The translations under genes were made by a program, and so were the position numbers. This document shows, piece by piece, positions 35,369-43,754 of a stretch of 64,000 bases of DNA. This stretch comes from Streptococcus minor DSM 17118 (GTDB taxonomy: Bacteria > Bacillota > Bacilli > Lactobacillales > Streptococcaceae), in NCBI RefSeq assembly GCF_000377005.1, contig NZ_AQYB01000033.1, positions 248,001-312,000 of the forward strand. Direction: 5' to 3'. The notes under the pieces were generated by a model that searched no databases, was not told where the DNA came from, and saw nothing but the letters and a program-made list of their open reading frames with translations. Position 1 is the stretch's first letter; every line of letters starts with the position of its first letter.

Positions 35369-37159
35369 ATGACAACTGCTATGCCAAAACGGCAAGATAT
35401 TAACCCTCAACTGAAATGGGATACCAATTTGCTTTACAAAAGTCCTGCAGAATATCGCAAGACCTTACAAGAATACAAGGACATGGTTGCCCAGTTCGAA
35501 GAGGATTTTAAAGGGAAATTGATTGACAGTCCAACAATTACAGCAGCTCTCAAACGCTATGAAGAATGTCTGGTAATCGACAGCCGATTGATGCACTACG
35601 GATTCCTTAACTTAGATGTAGATAAAATGAATGTGGAACTGGCTGCGCTAGCCAATGAATACCAACTGATATTTGCTGCTACTGCTCCCCGACTTTCTTT
35701 CCTCGAAACAGAGCTTGGTTTGCAAGATGAAAAACTTCTCAAACAGGTCATTTCTGAACAGCCTCAGTGGACTTCTTATCTAGAAAATATCATCCGTCAA
35801 AAACCTCATCAATTAACAGCTGATCAGGAAGAACTACTTGCAAACTTTGCTCCAACTTTCCGTCAAGCTTATGATAATTATGAGACAACCAAGTTTGAGG
35901 ACATGACCTTTTCAAATTTTGAAGCTAATGGTCAAACTTACCAAAACAGTTATGTACTCTTTGAAAATGACTATGAGATTAGCCATGATACAGAGCTTCG
36001 CCGAGCATCTGCAGATAGTTTTTACAAGACACTCCATGCTTATAAGAATACCACTGCTACAACTTATCTCGCCCAAGTTAAAAATGAGCAAATTCAAGCC
36101 AAATTACGTGGATTTGACTCTACCATTGATTATCTTCTCTTCCAGCAAAATATCTCTCGTGAACTCTTTGACCGCCAGATTGATGTCATCATGAAGGAGC
36201 TGGCTCCCCACATGCGTCGCTTTGTCAAACTCATGGCTAAATCTCATGGATTGGACAAGATTACCCATGCGGACTTAAAAATCAGTCTCCCTTCTGACTT
36301 CAACAAACGCATCACACCGGAGGAATCCAAGCAATTTTTAATGGATTGCTTGGGAGTTTTGGGTGAGGACTATGTGAAGATGATTCAACAAGCCTTTGAT
36401 GAACGGTGGATTGATTTTGCTCAAAATGAGGGCAAGGCAACAGGTGGATACTGTGCTACTCTTTATGATGGTCCTTCCTATATCTTGCTTTCTTGGACTG
36501 GACTCATGAATGAAGTCCTCGTATTGGCTCACGAACTGGGACATGCTGGCCATTTCCAGTTGGCTAAAAAACAAAGCATCCTCAATTATGAGCCTTCACT
36601 CTACTTTATCGAAGCACCATCCACGGCCAATGAAGTGTTAACTTGTAATACCTTACTTAAAGAATCAGATGATCCTCAATTTAAGGCTTATCTCATTAGT
36701 GAATTAATCAGCAGAACCTACTTCCACAATATGGTTACTCATCTTCTCGAAGCAGCCTTCCAACGTGAAGTCTATACTCGAATGGACAAGGACGAATACC
36801 TCAATGGTGATATCCTCTGTGACATCAAGCTCCAACTTCTCAAGGATTTCTGGGGGGATGATTTTGAAATCGGTGAAGATGCTGGTCTAATCTGGATGCG
36901 TCAACCCCACTATTATATGGGACTCTATCCTTATACTTACTCTGCAGGTCTGACCATCGGTACTGCTATGGCTAAACAACTAGAAGAAAAACCTGAGGAG
37001 GTTGTTGCAACTTGGCTTGAAACCTTATCATTAGGTGCTAGCTTATCTGCTCAAGACTTAGCTCAACATGCCGGTGTTGATGTGTCCACTGATAAACCGC
37101 TGAAAGATACCATTTCTTATGTAGGATCTCTAGTCGACCAGTTAGAAAAACTTATTTAA
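35369..37159 (+). CDS. pepF: Oligoendopeptidase F, M3 metallopeptidase
   Basis: 596 residues, usual for PepF. The zinc site HELGHAGHF (about residues 388-396) has both histidines and the catalytic glutamate, with the third ligand glutamate in the downstream EAPSTANEVL. It hydrolyses peptides of about 7 to 17 residues in the cytoplasm. AAAAGGAGATACGAC precedes the ATG, and an extended -10 TGGTATAAT (35321-35329) lies upstream. It is a single-gene unit closed by the following terminator. The N-terminal PepF domain covers residues 10-190. Confidence 0.95.
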   Translation: MTTAMPKRQDINPQLKWDTNLLYKSPAEYRKTLQEYKDMVAQFEEDFKGKLIDSPTITAALKRYEECLVIDSRLMHYGFLNLDVDKMNVELAALANEYQLIFAATAPRLSFLETELGLQDEKLLKQVISEQPQWTSYLENIIRQKPHQLTADQEELLANFAPTFRQAYDNYETTKFEDMTFSNFEANGQTYQNSYVLFENDYEISHDTELRRASADSFYKTLHAYKNTTATTYLAQVKNEQIQAKLRGFDSTIDYLLFQQNISRELFDRQIDVIMKELAPHMRRFVKLMAKSHGLDKITHADLKISLPSDFNKRITPEESKQFLMDCLGVLGEDYVKMIQQAFDERWIDFAQNEGKATGGYCATLYDGPSYILLSWTGLMNEVLVLAHELGHAGHFQLAKKQSILNYEPSLYFIEAPSTANEVLTCNTLLKESDDPQFKAYLISELISRTYFHNMVTHLLEAAFQREVYTRMDKDEYLNGDILCDIKLQLLKDFWGDDFEIGEDAGLIWMRQPHYYMGLYPYTYSAGLTIGTAMAKQLEEKPEEVVATWLETLSLGASLSAQDLAQHAGVDVSTDKPLKDTISYVGSLVDQLEKLI

Positions 37160-37164
37160 AAAGA

Positions 37165-37196
37165 ATAAACCAGTTCATATGAACTGGTTTATTTTA
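37165..37196. terminator. Bidirectional terminator between pepF and the GNAT gene
   Basis: AATAAACCAGTTCAT-ATGAACTGGTTTATT: perfect palindrome between two converging genes, with A and T tracts on the arms. Confidence 0.85.
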
Positions 37197-37697
37197 AATC
37201 TCACGTTTAAAATGACAAGATATTCCCTGACTGGCATCAATCCAAGAAGGTGTTTCATGACTGAAACTAAAACCTTCTTTTTCATAAAAAGGAATGCCGA
37301 TAGGATTTCCCTTGGTAACTGCAACCCACTGCTCTGTTGAACCGTAGGTTTCTTTTTGATAAGAGGTCATAGCTTCTAGTAAGGAGTGACCAATCCCACG
37401 CCTTTGGGCAGACAAAGCAACATAAAACACATATACCTGAGCCTTATTCTCCTCGTCTACACCGCCACCAATACAGCCTAAAATTTCCCCCTCTTCTTCT
37501 GCCAGCCAATAACCATGAAAGGCTTTACTATTTGAAGTCAATTCCTTGCGCAGTGTCTTTTCTGTATAAAATTCCTGAATGACCCTTTCGATGTATTCAG
37601 GGTTACTGATATCCTTATAGACTGTTCGATAATTCTCACTACAAATCCGAGCGATGTCTTGCCAGTCATCAGGTTTACCCATACGAATAGTTATCAT
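37194..37697 (-). CDS. GNAT family N-acetyltransferase
   Basis: 167 residues. The acetyl-CoA motif is QRRGIGHSLLEAM (about residues 98-110), preceded by the beta strand VYVFYVALSA, and followed by VTKGNPIGIPFYEKEGF. It should acetylate an amine of a small molecule or protein; the substrate is unknown. It lies 18 bases behind dapA and likely belongs to the asd-dapA unit. Confidence 0.85.
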   Translation of the reverse strand: MITIRMGKPDDWQDIARICSENYRTVYKDISNPEYIERVIQEFYTEKTLRKELTSNSKAFHGYWLAEEEGEILGCIGGGVDEENKAQVYVFYVALSAQRRGIGHSLLEAMTSYQKETYGSTEQWVAVTKGNPIGIPFYEKEGFSFSHETPSWIDASQGISCHFKREI

Positions 37698-37715
37698 AAA
37701 ATGTAAAATTTCCTC

Positions 37716-38651
37716 TTAATAATCTGGTCGAATAACCCCTGTCACTGACTGACGGGTTGCAACAATATCTTCCTCAAGAACAACCTTGATAATCCGCTTT
37801 GATTCTTCTGGAGTACAAGAAACCAAGGGCAGGCGAAGTGGCCCAACTTCGTAACCGAGATGATTAAGCACAGCCTTGACAGGAGCTGGACTAACCACAG
37901 AAAAGAGTGCATGAACCTTGGCTAGATACTGACGCTGAATTTTCGCCGCTGTCTGAATATCACTAGCTTTAATAGCTTGGAACATCTCATAAATTTCATT
38001 GCCACAGACATGAGAAGCCACACTGATAACTCCATCAGCTCCTAAGTTCATAGCATGAAAAGCTTCCCCATCTTCACCAGTAAAAATAAGGAAATCTTCT
38101 GGTTTATGCTCAATCAGATAGGCCATATTATCGAGCGTTGTACATTCTTTTACACCAATAATATTTGGGTGTTCTGCCAGACGTAACATAGTTTCGGGAG
38201 CGACTTCTACCACAACACGACCTGGAATATTGTAAATGATAATCGGCAAATCACTGGCATCTGCAATAGCCTTGAAATGCTGATAAATCCCCTCCTGATT
38301 GGGTTTATTGTAATAAGGGACAATGGCTAAACCAGCAGCAAAGCCCCCAAAGGCAGCAACTTCCTTGGCAAACTCAACCGAATCTCGCGTGTCATTGGTT
38401 CCGATACCAGCAATCAGCGGAACACGACCATTGACAATCTTTTGTACCGCTGCAAAGAGCTCAAGCTCTTCTTCATGGGTTAACGTCGGACTTTCTGCAG
38501 TAGTGCCAGCCAAAAGAATTCCTTCTGTATGCTGTTCTAACAAAGCCTCAATCAGCTTTGGCAAGGCTTCAAAATGAATGGAGCCATCCTCATGAAAGGG
38601 AGTGACCAAGGCTGTGATAATGTTGACATTTTTTAAATCTTGAATGGCCAT
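37716..38651 (-). CDS. dapA: 4-hydroxy-tetrahydrodipicolinate synthase
   Basis: 311 residues. Condenses pyruvate with aspartate semialdehyde in lysine synthesis. The family signatures are readable: [17 protein letters not shown], the catalytic tyrosine in IIYNIPGRV (about residue 140) and the Schiff-base lysine in NIIGVKECT (about 168). It lies 67 bases behind asd, the enzyme supplying its substrate, and is probably cotranscribed. The C-terminal tail ([19 protein letters not shown]) is slightly longer than in enteric DapA. Confidence 0.95.
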   Translation of the reverse strand: MAIQDLKNVNIITALVTPFHEDGSIHFEALPKLIEALLEQHTEGILLAGTTAESPTLTHEEELELFAAVQKIVNGRVPLIAGIGTNDTRDSVEFAKEVAAFGGFAAGLAIVPYYNKPNQEGIYQHFKAIADASDLPIIIYNIPGRVVVEVAPETMLRLAEHPNIIGVKECTTLDNMAYLIEHKPEDFLIFTGEDGEAFHAMNLGADGVISVASHVCGNEIYEMFQAIKASDIQTAAKIQRQYLAKVHALFSVVSPAPVKAVLNHLGYEVGPLRLPLVSCTPEESKRIIKVVLEEDIVATRQSVTGVIRPDY

Positions 38652-38718
38652 CTTTATCTCCTATCTTTGTATAGAAGGATTGGCTAAAAATGAGATTCTA
38701 GCCAAAAGCTGTGTATCG

Positions 38719-39795
38719 TTATTTCAATTCAAACTTTAATTCTGCAGTGGGACGAACCAAACCACGTTCATGGAGAGTTTCTGCGATTTGAACAGAGTTC
38801 CACGCAGCACCTTTAAGGAGATTATCTGACACTACCCACATATGAATACCGTTTTCTTTGTCCAAGTCCTTGCGGATACGACCAACAAAGGTATCACGGC
38901 TACCAACAGCATTAATGGCTTGTGGGTAAATTTGATGGGCGACATCATCCTCTAAAACTGCACCTGGAAAGGCTGCAATAGCTGCCTTCACTTCATCAAT
39001 TGGAGCGATTTCTTTGGTTTCAATATAGACTGATTCAGAATGAGCAGACAATACAGGGATGCGAACACAAGTTGCAGAAACAGCAATAGAATCATCTTCC
39101 ATGATTTTCTTAGTTTCTTTTGTCATTTTCATCTCTTCATAGGTGTAATCATTGTCTGTGAAAACATCAATCTGCGCAAGAGCATTAAAGGCAATCGGAT
39201 AGTGCTTCTTATCACCGCCGGATGGCAAGATATTAGCCTCCACATCCTTTGGATCCAGTCCATCATTCAATACAGACCGCATTTGAGCCTGAGTTTCTAA
39301 AATTGCTCCCATACCAGCACCAGATACCGCTTGATAAGTTGATACGATGATACGCTCCAATCCCCACTTCTGACGAACAGGCTCAAGAGCCACCATCATC
39401 TGAATAGTAGAACAGTTTGGACAAGCAATAATACCATTGTGCTTATCCAAGGCATGAGGATTCACCTCAGGAACCGCAAGTGGAACATCTGGATGCTGAC
39501 GGAAATATGAAGTATTGTCAACCACTACTGCTCCAGCCTTTACAGCGTATGGTGCATATTTGGCTGAGGTAGAACCACCAGCAGAAAAGAGGGCTATATC
39601 CACACCAGCAAAAGCAGTCTCCTTCGTTTCTTCGATAACCACATCTCTTCCCTTAAATTGCAAGGTTTTACCTGCAGAACGAGCAGATGCCAAATATCGG
39701 ATGTTATCAATTGGAAGACTTGACTCCTCCAACATCTTAATCATTTGTGTGCCTACGGCTCCCGTAGCTCCAACAACAGCAACAGTATATCCCAT
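38719..39795 (-). CDS. asd: Aspartate-semialdehyde dehydrogenase
   Basis: 358 residues. NADP-binding [14 protein letters not shown] at the N-terminus, the catalytic cysteine in [17 protein letters not shown] (about residue 128), and the family signature around [12 protein letters not shown]. It makes aspartate semialdehyde, the branch metabolite for lysine (dapA next door) and threonine (hom-thrB at 11.5-13.7 kb). Promoter CTGACA-17-TATAAT at 39864-39892; AAGGAGAAGTT precedes the ATG. The 5' leader is about 65 bases and no riboswitch is evident. Confidence 0.96.
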   Translation of the reverse strand: MGYTVAVVGATGAVGTQMIKMLEESSLPIDNIRYLASARSAGKTLQFKGRDVVIEETKETAFAGVDIALFSAGGSTSAKYAPYAVKAGAVVVDNTSYFRQHPDVPLAVPEVNPHALDKHNGIIACPNCSTIQMMVALEPVRQKWGLERIIVSTYQAVSGAGMGAILETQAQMRSVLNDGLDPKDVEANILPSGGDKKHYPIAFNALAQIDVFTDNDYTYEEMKMTKETKKIMEDDSIAVSATCVRIPVLSAHSESVYIETKEIAPIDEVKAAIAAFPGAVLEDDVAHQIYPQAINAVGSRDTFVGRIRKDLDKENGIHMWVVSDNLLKGAAWNSVQIAETLHERGLVRPTAELKFELK

Positions 39796-39863
39796 AACTT
39801 CTCCTTATTTCAAATGATCCAAAAAATCACTTTCAAAATTTTCTAAAAATTTATATTGCTACC

Positions 39864-39892
39864 ATTATACTATTTTAGCTAGAAATTGTCAG
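39864..39892 (-). promoter_or_regulatory. Promoter of asd-dapA
   Basis: CTGACA (39887-39892), 17-base spacer, TATAAT (39864-39869) on the minus strand. Confidence 0.75.
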
Positions 39893-39921
39893 CTTTATTT
39901 CTTGGTTTTTTATAAAAAATT

Positions 39922-39955
39922 AAAAACCTGACAGCTTCGCTCAACTATCAGGTCT
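39922..39955 (-). terminator. Terminator of the antiporter gene
   Basis: Minus strand ACCTGATAG-TTGAGCGAAG-CTGTCAGGT then TTTTAATTTTT, just after the antiporter stop codon. Confidence 0.85.
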
Positions 39956-39967
39956 ATCATTCCATTT

Positions 39968-41155
39968 TTAGTTATCTTTCGTCAGTAACGTTGCATAATT
40001 GGTATCCATCAATAATGCCCCTAATGGCGCTGTTAAGACAATACCAATAACTGCTACGGAGAGAATCATTTTTCCTGATTCTAAGCCTGTTGCCAAAGGA
40101 ATAGTACCAATAGCAGCCTGAACAGTTGCCTTGGGGAGATAAGCTAGTACTACAAATAACTTTTCCTTTTTGTTCAAATGACTTCCTGAAATACTGATTA
40201 GGACACCTAGGGATCGAATCACTAGAGCCAGAAAAATCATAAGAACAGCTGGCAAGCCAGCATTGCCCAAGTAACGTATATCAACTGCTGTGCCAACCAG
40301 AACAAATAAGAGCAACTCTGCAGCTATCCAAATAGTACCAAAAGAGTCTGCGAGCAACATTGTGTCTTCTTTTGGACTCTTTATCTTGATAACGGCAGCC
40401 ATAGACATGACAGCCAAAAGTCCTGAAAGAGCAATTCGCGCCTTCAACCAAGATTCCAAAGCTAATAACATAAAAGCTAACCCTAGTAAGATAATCATCT
40501 TCTGAGCAAGATGGAGAGTGGGTACTTGCTTGAAGAAATGAATAGCAACAAATCCAATGAAAGCACCAAGAAGAACTCCCAATACGATTGATAATGGAAT
40601 ATTCAAGAATTGAAACAGGTTCAAGCTACCACCATTCGCCATTGAAAGAAAGCTGGTAAAGAGAACAATCACTACTATATCATCTAAAGAAGCGCCAGCC
40701 AGAATTAGTTGAGGGATTGATTTCTTTATACCATAGCCCTTATCAATCAGATAAACCATCCGTGGCACCACTACTGCAGGCGATACTGCCGCCATGACAG
40801 TTCCCAAAAGGGCTGCATCTATGGTGGACATTCCAAATAAAAGAGGAGCAAAAAAGATATAAGCCAACAGCTCAAAACTAGCTGGTAAGAAGGACATTAA
40901 AAGAGCTGGACGACCTACTTGTTTCAAATCTTTGAGGTTGATGGTCAAACCTGCCTTAATCAGAATAATGACGAGGGCCATCTGGCGCCAGGATGTAGAG
41001 TGTTCTAAAAGGCTAGCATCAAGCAAATTAAACATGAAAGGCCCTAGAACCACACCAGCCAGTAACATACCAATAATCCTTGGAAGTCCAATTCTCTCTG
41101 ATAAGAGAGCCATCAAAAGACCACCTAGAAATACATAAGCCAAAGACGTTAACAT
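39968..41155 (-). CDS. CPA2-type cation:proton antiporter
   Basis: 395 residues from MLTSLAYVFLGGLLMALL (TTGGAGTTAGCA before it); the in-frame extension to 41221 lies within the leader hairpin and is not credible. About twelve membrane helices with the Na+/H+ exchanger fold: LLAGVVLGPFMF, the ILIKAGLTINL stretch in helix 3, and the discontinuous helix GASLDDIVVIVLF with the paired aspartates that bind the cation. No NAD-binding TrkA-N domain is attached. It should exchange Na+ or K+ for H+. Regulation by its structured leader is likely. Confidence 0.88.
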   Translation of the reverse strand: MLTSLAYVFLGGLLMALLSERIGLPRIIGMLLAGVVLGPFMFNLLDASLLEHSTSWRQMALVIILIKAGLTINLKDLKQVGRPALLMSFLPASFELLAYIFFAPLLFGMSTIDAALLGTVMAAVSPAVVVPRMVYLIDKGYGIKKSIPQLILAGASLDDIVVIVLFTSFLSMANGGSLNLFQFLNIPLSIVLGVLLGAFIGFVAIHFFKQVPTLHLAQKMIILLGLAFMLLALESWLKARIALSGLLAVMSMAAVIKIKSPKEDTMLLADSFGTIWIAAELLLFVLVGTAVDIRYLGNAGLPAVLMIFLALVIRSLGVLISISGSHLNKKEKLFVVLAYLPKATVQAAIGTIPLATGLESGKMILSVAVIGIVLTAPLGALLMDTNYATLLTKDN

Positions 41156-41190
41156 TGCTAACTCCAATCTAGTCAAAAACTGTGTCAAAA

Positions 41191-41335
41191 GAATAAAAAG
41201 ATGGCCTCCATGACACCACAAAAGGCATCATAGAAGCCATCAGCGCAAAACGCGGTTTAAATTCTTTTTCTGAATTTAGGGAGTGCCTCATTCCCTTGAT
41301 AGATTTTATTATATCAGTATCTAAAGCTTTGTCAA
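41191..41335 (-). promoter_or_regulatory. Promoter and attenuator-like leader of the antiporter gene
   Basis: Promoter TTGACA (41330-41335), 16 bases, extended TGATATAAT (-10 at 41308-41313). The leader then folds into GGGA..TCCC, a perfect TAAATTC-AGAAAAA-GAATTTA stem, a CGCG/TGCG element, and finally a strong hairpin (41200-41241: GATGGC..TATGATGCC/GGTGTCATG..GCCATC) followed by TTTTTATTC. This is a full intrinsic terminator before the antiporter start, the layout of a riboswitch or other attenuator. I could not match it to a known riboswitch class. Confidence 0.65.
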
Positions 41336-41365
41336 TGACTTTTCAATATTTTCGTCCCTTTTAGA

Positions 41366-41511
41366 AACGAAAAAACCTCCTCTCAAAAGAAAGAAGGTTT
41401 AGGGGCATGTTTCCATGAGATGAAAAGGTTCACACAAGTCATCAAGGTCCGCTCCTGCGTTATGACCTCCCCAGCGCAATATGGTCTTACGACCAAATCG
41501 ACTCATCGCAT
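41366..41511 (-). ncRNA. Candidate small structured RNA of about 145 nt
   Basis: Minus-strand promoter TTGCAA (41540-41545), 16 bases, TAAAAT (41518-41523), start near 41511. The RNA begins GUUCA..AUGAGU, which can pair with ACUUGU.GUGAAC near its 3' part, closing a domain that contains GGUC-GUAA-GACC and GGGGAGGUC. A CAUG-GAAA-CAUG hairpin and a CCCC that could meet the GGGG as a pseudoknot follow. It ends in AAACCTTCTTTC-TTTT-GAGAGGAGGTTT with a U-run (41366-41400). There is no minus-strand reading frame of note. Class not recognised. Confidence 0.6.
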
Positions 41512-41548
41512 GAACTTATTTTATCACAATCAGTTTAAATTGCAAGTG

Positions 41549-41846
41549 CTAGGTCTTATCTGCTGGTACTTCTTCTATTGTGACTCGAACTTCATCCCCA
41601 ACATCCTTACCAATCTTTGCTCGAATGGTTTTTTGAATACCGATAATGTAGCAGATATTCCCTTGCTCATCCTTAACTCCCATATTGACAATAGAACCGT
41701 CATAAGGATGGCCATCAAAGGTCGCATGTACCTTGACCCGCCCTTTACTGAACTCCTTGCGTATATCGTAGGGAAAAATAAGATAGGCCCCTCCCTTATC
41801 GGGAACAGGATAGATGGTAGCGTCAAAACTTGTAGACCTTACTCAT
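41549..41846 (-). pseudogene. DUF1905 domain protein, frameshifted at codon 7
   Basis: From the ATG at 41846 the frame reads MSKVYKF and then hits TGA; one base over, the frame continues DATIYPVPDKGGAYLIFP... to ...VRVTIEEVPADKT and a stop at 41549. Together they make a 98-residue protein of the DUF1905 (YdeI-related beta-barrel) type, if one T is removed from the TTTT at 41825-41828. No ATG, GTG or TTG restores the long frame upstream. AGGAGCCTAT precedes the ATG. Last in the unit with the alkylation-repair and GNAT genes. A sequencing error or slippage at the T-run are both possible. Confidence 0.75.
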
Positions 41847-41854
41847 ATAGGCTC

Positions 41855-42508
41855 CTAAAGATATTTACTAGCTTCACGGATACTGAGAGGGGCTAACTCT
41901 TCTCCGTATTTGTTTAGAAAATCCCTTACCCAACTGGGATTGGTCTTGGAATAATCTCGCAAACTCCAGCCGATGGCCTTATTGATAAAAAATTCTGTCT
42001 GATTGAGGTTGTTCACAAGAATTTGTTCTAAAAGTTCTGTGTCCGTATCCCCTTTACGCAAAAGTTGATGGTCAATGGCAATTCGTCTCAACCAGAAATC
42101 CTCGTCCTGACTCCAAGCTAACATGGTAGCCTTGGCTTTTGGATTCTTCGCTACAATTTCACCAACCAGGGTATCCAGATTGTCCACACTATCCCACCAA
42201 GACTTGGTCTGAATCAACTGCTTCAATTTTGGCAGGTGCTCATTTGTCAAATCTTTTTTCTTACTGGTCAGGTAGTCAATCGCTACGTACTGAAATTCAC
42301 GTTCAGGCAACTGCCACATAGTATCTACAAATTCCCAATCAATCCCCTCGTGCCTATATTCTTTAAAGAAAGACCGGCATCGTTTTCTTCTTTCGGGAGT
42401 CTTAATCCCTAAAAAGGGAAACTGATTCTTCATATAAGCTGCCATTGGAATAGCCTGTTTGGGATTGGCTATTTCCCTTAAACTGGTTTCTAATAAATGA
42501 CTATCCAT
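41855..42508 (-). CDS. DNA alkylation repair protein (AlkD-like, HEAT-like repeats)
   Basis: 217 residues starting MDSHLLETSLREIANPKQ at 42508; AAGGAGGAAAAGG precedes this ATG, and the longer frame from 42640 runs through the upstream GNAT gene. All-helical repeats with the AlkD family pattern FPFLGIKTPERRKRCR, WELP-like MWQLPEREFQYVAIDYL, KSWWDSVDNLDTLVG, DEDFWLRRIAIDHQLL and FINKAIGWSLRDYSKTNP. The AlkD family removes N3/N7-alkylated purines; KSWWDSVD includes the conserved Trp and Asp. Start overlaps the GNAT stop by eight bases, so expression is coupled. Confidence 0.88.
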   Translation of the reverse strand: MDSHLLETSLREIANPKQAIPMAAYMKNQFPFLGIKTPERRKRCRSFFKEYRHEGIDWEFVDTMWQLPEREFQYVAIDYLTSKKKDLTNEHLPKLKQLIQTKSWWDSVDNLDTLVGEIVAKNPKAKATMLAWSQDEDFWLRRIAIDHQLLRKGDTDTELLEQILVNNLNQTEFFINKAIGWSLRDYSKTNPSWVRDFLNKYGEELAPLSIREASKYL

Positions 42509-43007
42509 CCTTTTCCTCCTTGATAAGAGATTTTTGCATCCAAACTGTATCCCACCATTGACCAAACTTAAAGCCAACTTTTTTGAAATGACCAATTTGC
42601 TCATAGCCTCTCTTTTTATGAAAGCAAATGGATGCTTCATTTGGTAAAGAGATACAAGCTAAGAAATTGATGATATTCTGCTGAGTCAATTTTTCTTCCA
42701 AGGCGTCATAGAGAGCATTTCCGATGCCTACTTGTGTCTTTTTTGTATCGACATAGATGGATAATTCGACAGTCCAATCATAAGCAGCACGATCATAGTA
42801 TGTATGAGCATAGGCATAGCCGAGAATCGTATCTGCCTCCTCTGCCACTAAATAGGGAAATTTATCGAGTATAGTCTGAGTACGACTTTGAAACTCTTGA
42901 ACACTAGGTACTTGAGTTTCAAAAGTGATGGTGGTCTCCTTAACATAGGGAGTATAGAGAGCCAATAACTGCTCCGCATCTTCCACTTTTGCTTGTCGAA
43001 TGTGCAT
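42501..43007 (-). CDS. GNAT acetyltransferase, phosphinothricin-acetyltransferase-like
   Basis: 168 residues resembling the PAT/YncA group: MHIRQAKVEDAEQLLALYTPYV, TFETQVPSVQEF, YAYAHTYYDRAAYDWTVELSIYVDTKKTQ and GIGNALYDALEEKL (acetyl-CoA loop), ending GHFKKVGFKFGQWWDTVWMQK. Such enzymes acetylate phosphinothricin, methionine sulfone or related amines; here the natural substrate is unknown. It starts directly at the stop of the lipoprotein gene (TAAATG). Confidence 0.85.
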   Translation of the reverse strand: MHIRQAKVEDAEQLLALYTPYVKETTITFETQVPSVQEFQSRTQTILDKFPYLVAEEADTILGYAYAHTYYDRAAYDWTVELSIYVDTKKTQVGIGNALYDALEEKLTQQNIINFLACISLPNEASICFHKKRGYEQIGHFKKVGFKFGQWWDTVWMQKSLIKEEKDG

Positions 43008-43619
43008 TTAGTTCTCCAATAATGGACGATCATAAATAGTGTAGTCACAACGGTAGATGATTAAACGTTTGCCATCAATCAATAACTCTGAAGTCTTAGG
43101 TGCATCAGAAGTATAAAGAGAAACCTTATCCCCAGCATAGGTTGCCAGTGGCGTTCCATTTTGCGAACGAATTAAAATCACTTTGGCCTTGCCTGTAAAA
43201 TCATTTTTCAGTTTAGAAACCATTCGGTTGACCATAGGGATGGCCCGGCTTTCTTCTTCAATATTAACTGTTTTTTGATATTTAGCAAAGAGATCTTCCA
43301 AACCATCTTCTGCAGCGATTAAGGAAGAGCCAACGTGGTCTATTTCGTATTTCCCGATTGTTACCTTGAGAACAGACGAATCCCCCTTAGAATTCCCTTC
43401 TGCATCCTCTGAATCAAACTCCTGATTTCGTTCGATGGATAGGGATTTACCGTCCATTTCATCAATCAATTGAGCATTTTCATCAAAGGTCCGAACAGTC
43501 ATTTCCAGTCCAATCCATTCTTCCTTGGTATTTTTCCACCAATTTTGAACGGATTGACAGGCAGATAATGAGACGAGGCTCAAAATAAGCATCAGCGATA
43601 ATGTGAATTTCTTTTTCAT
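43008..43619 (-). CDS. Lipoprotein, probably DUF5052 family
   Basis: 203 residues. Lipoprotein signal MKKKFTLSLMLILSLVSLSACQS with a lipobox LSAC (cysteine at 21). The mature part begins VQNWWKNTKEEWIGLEMTVRTFDENAQLIDEMDGKS and has no catalytic motif that I can name. I recall such streptococcal lipoproteins under DUF5052, which I could not verify. AGGAGGTGTTTGT lies before the ATG. It heads a unit with a GNAT, an alkylation repair protein and the DUF1905 remnant. Function unknown. Confidence 0.8.
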   Translation of the reverse strand: MKKKFTLSLMLILSLVSLSACQSVQNWWKNTKEEWIGLEMTVRTFDENAQLIDEMDGKSLSIERNQEFDSEDAEGNSKGDSSVLKVTIGKYEIDHVGSSLIAAEDGLEDLFAKYQKTVNIEEESRAIPMVNRMVSKLKNDFTGKAKVILIRSQNGTPLATYAGDKVSLYTSDAPKTSELLIDGKRLIIYRCDYTIYDRPLLEN

Positions 43620-43716
43620 ACAAACACCTCCTAAGTATGATATCTTATTGTACCATGGATTGAGAAAATCAGATAAATCAGCGATCCGTTATCACGCTAT
43701 CTAGATATTGAAGAAT

Positions 43717-43748
43717 AGAAAAAATCCGCTTTTCTACGGATTTTTAAG
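43717..43748 (-). terminator. Terminator of fhs
   Basis: Minus strand AAAAATCCG-TAGAAAAG-CGGATTTTTT just behind the fhs stop. Confidence 0.8.
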
Positions 43749-43754
43749 CTATTT

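Noticed and set aside
39796..39967. asd-type structured RNA leader
   Set aside because: The stretch holds a terminator, a promoter and a short A/T-rich leader; I could not find the extra conserved structure.
41420..41896. 158-codon plus-strand reading frame
   Set aside because: It runs antisense across the DUF1905 remnant and the candidate RNA, has no ribosome site and resembles no protein I know.
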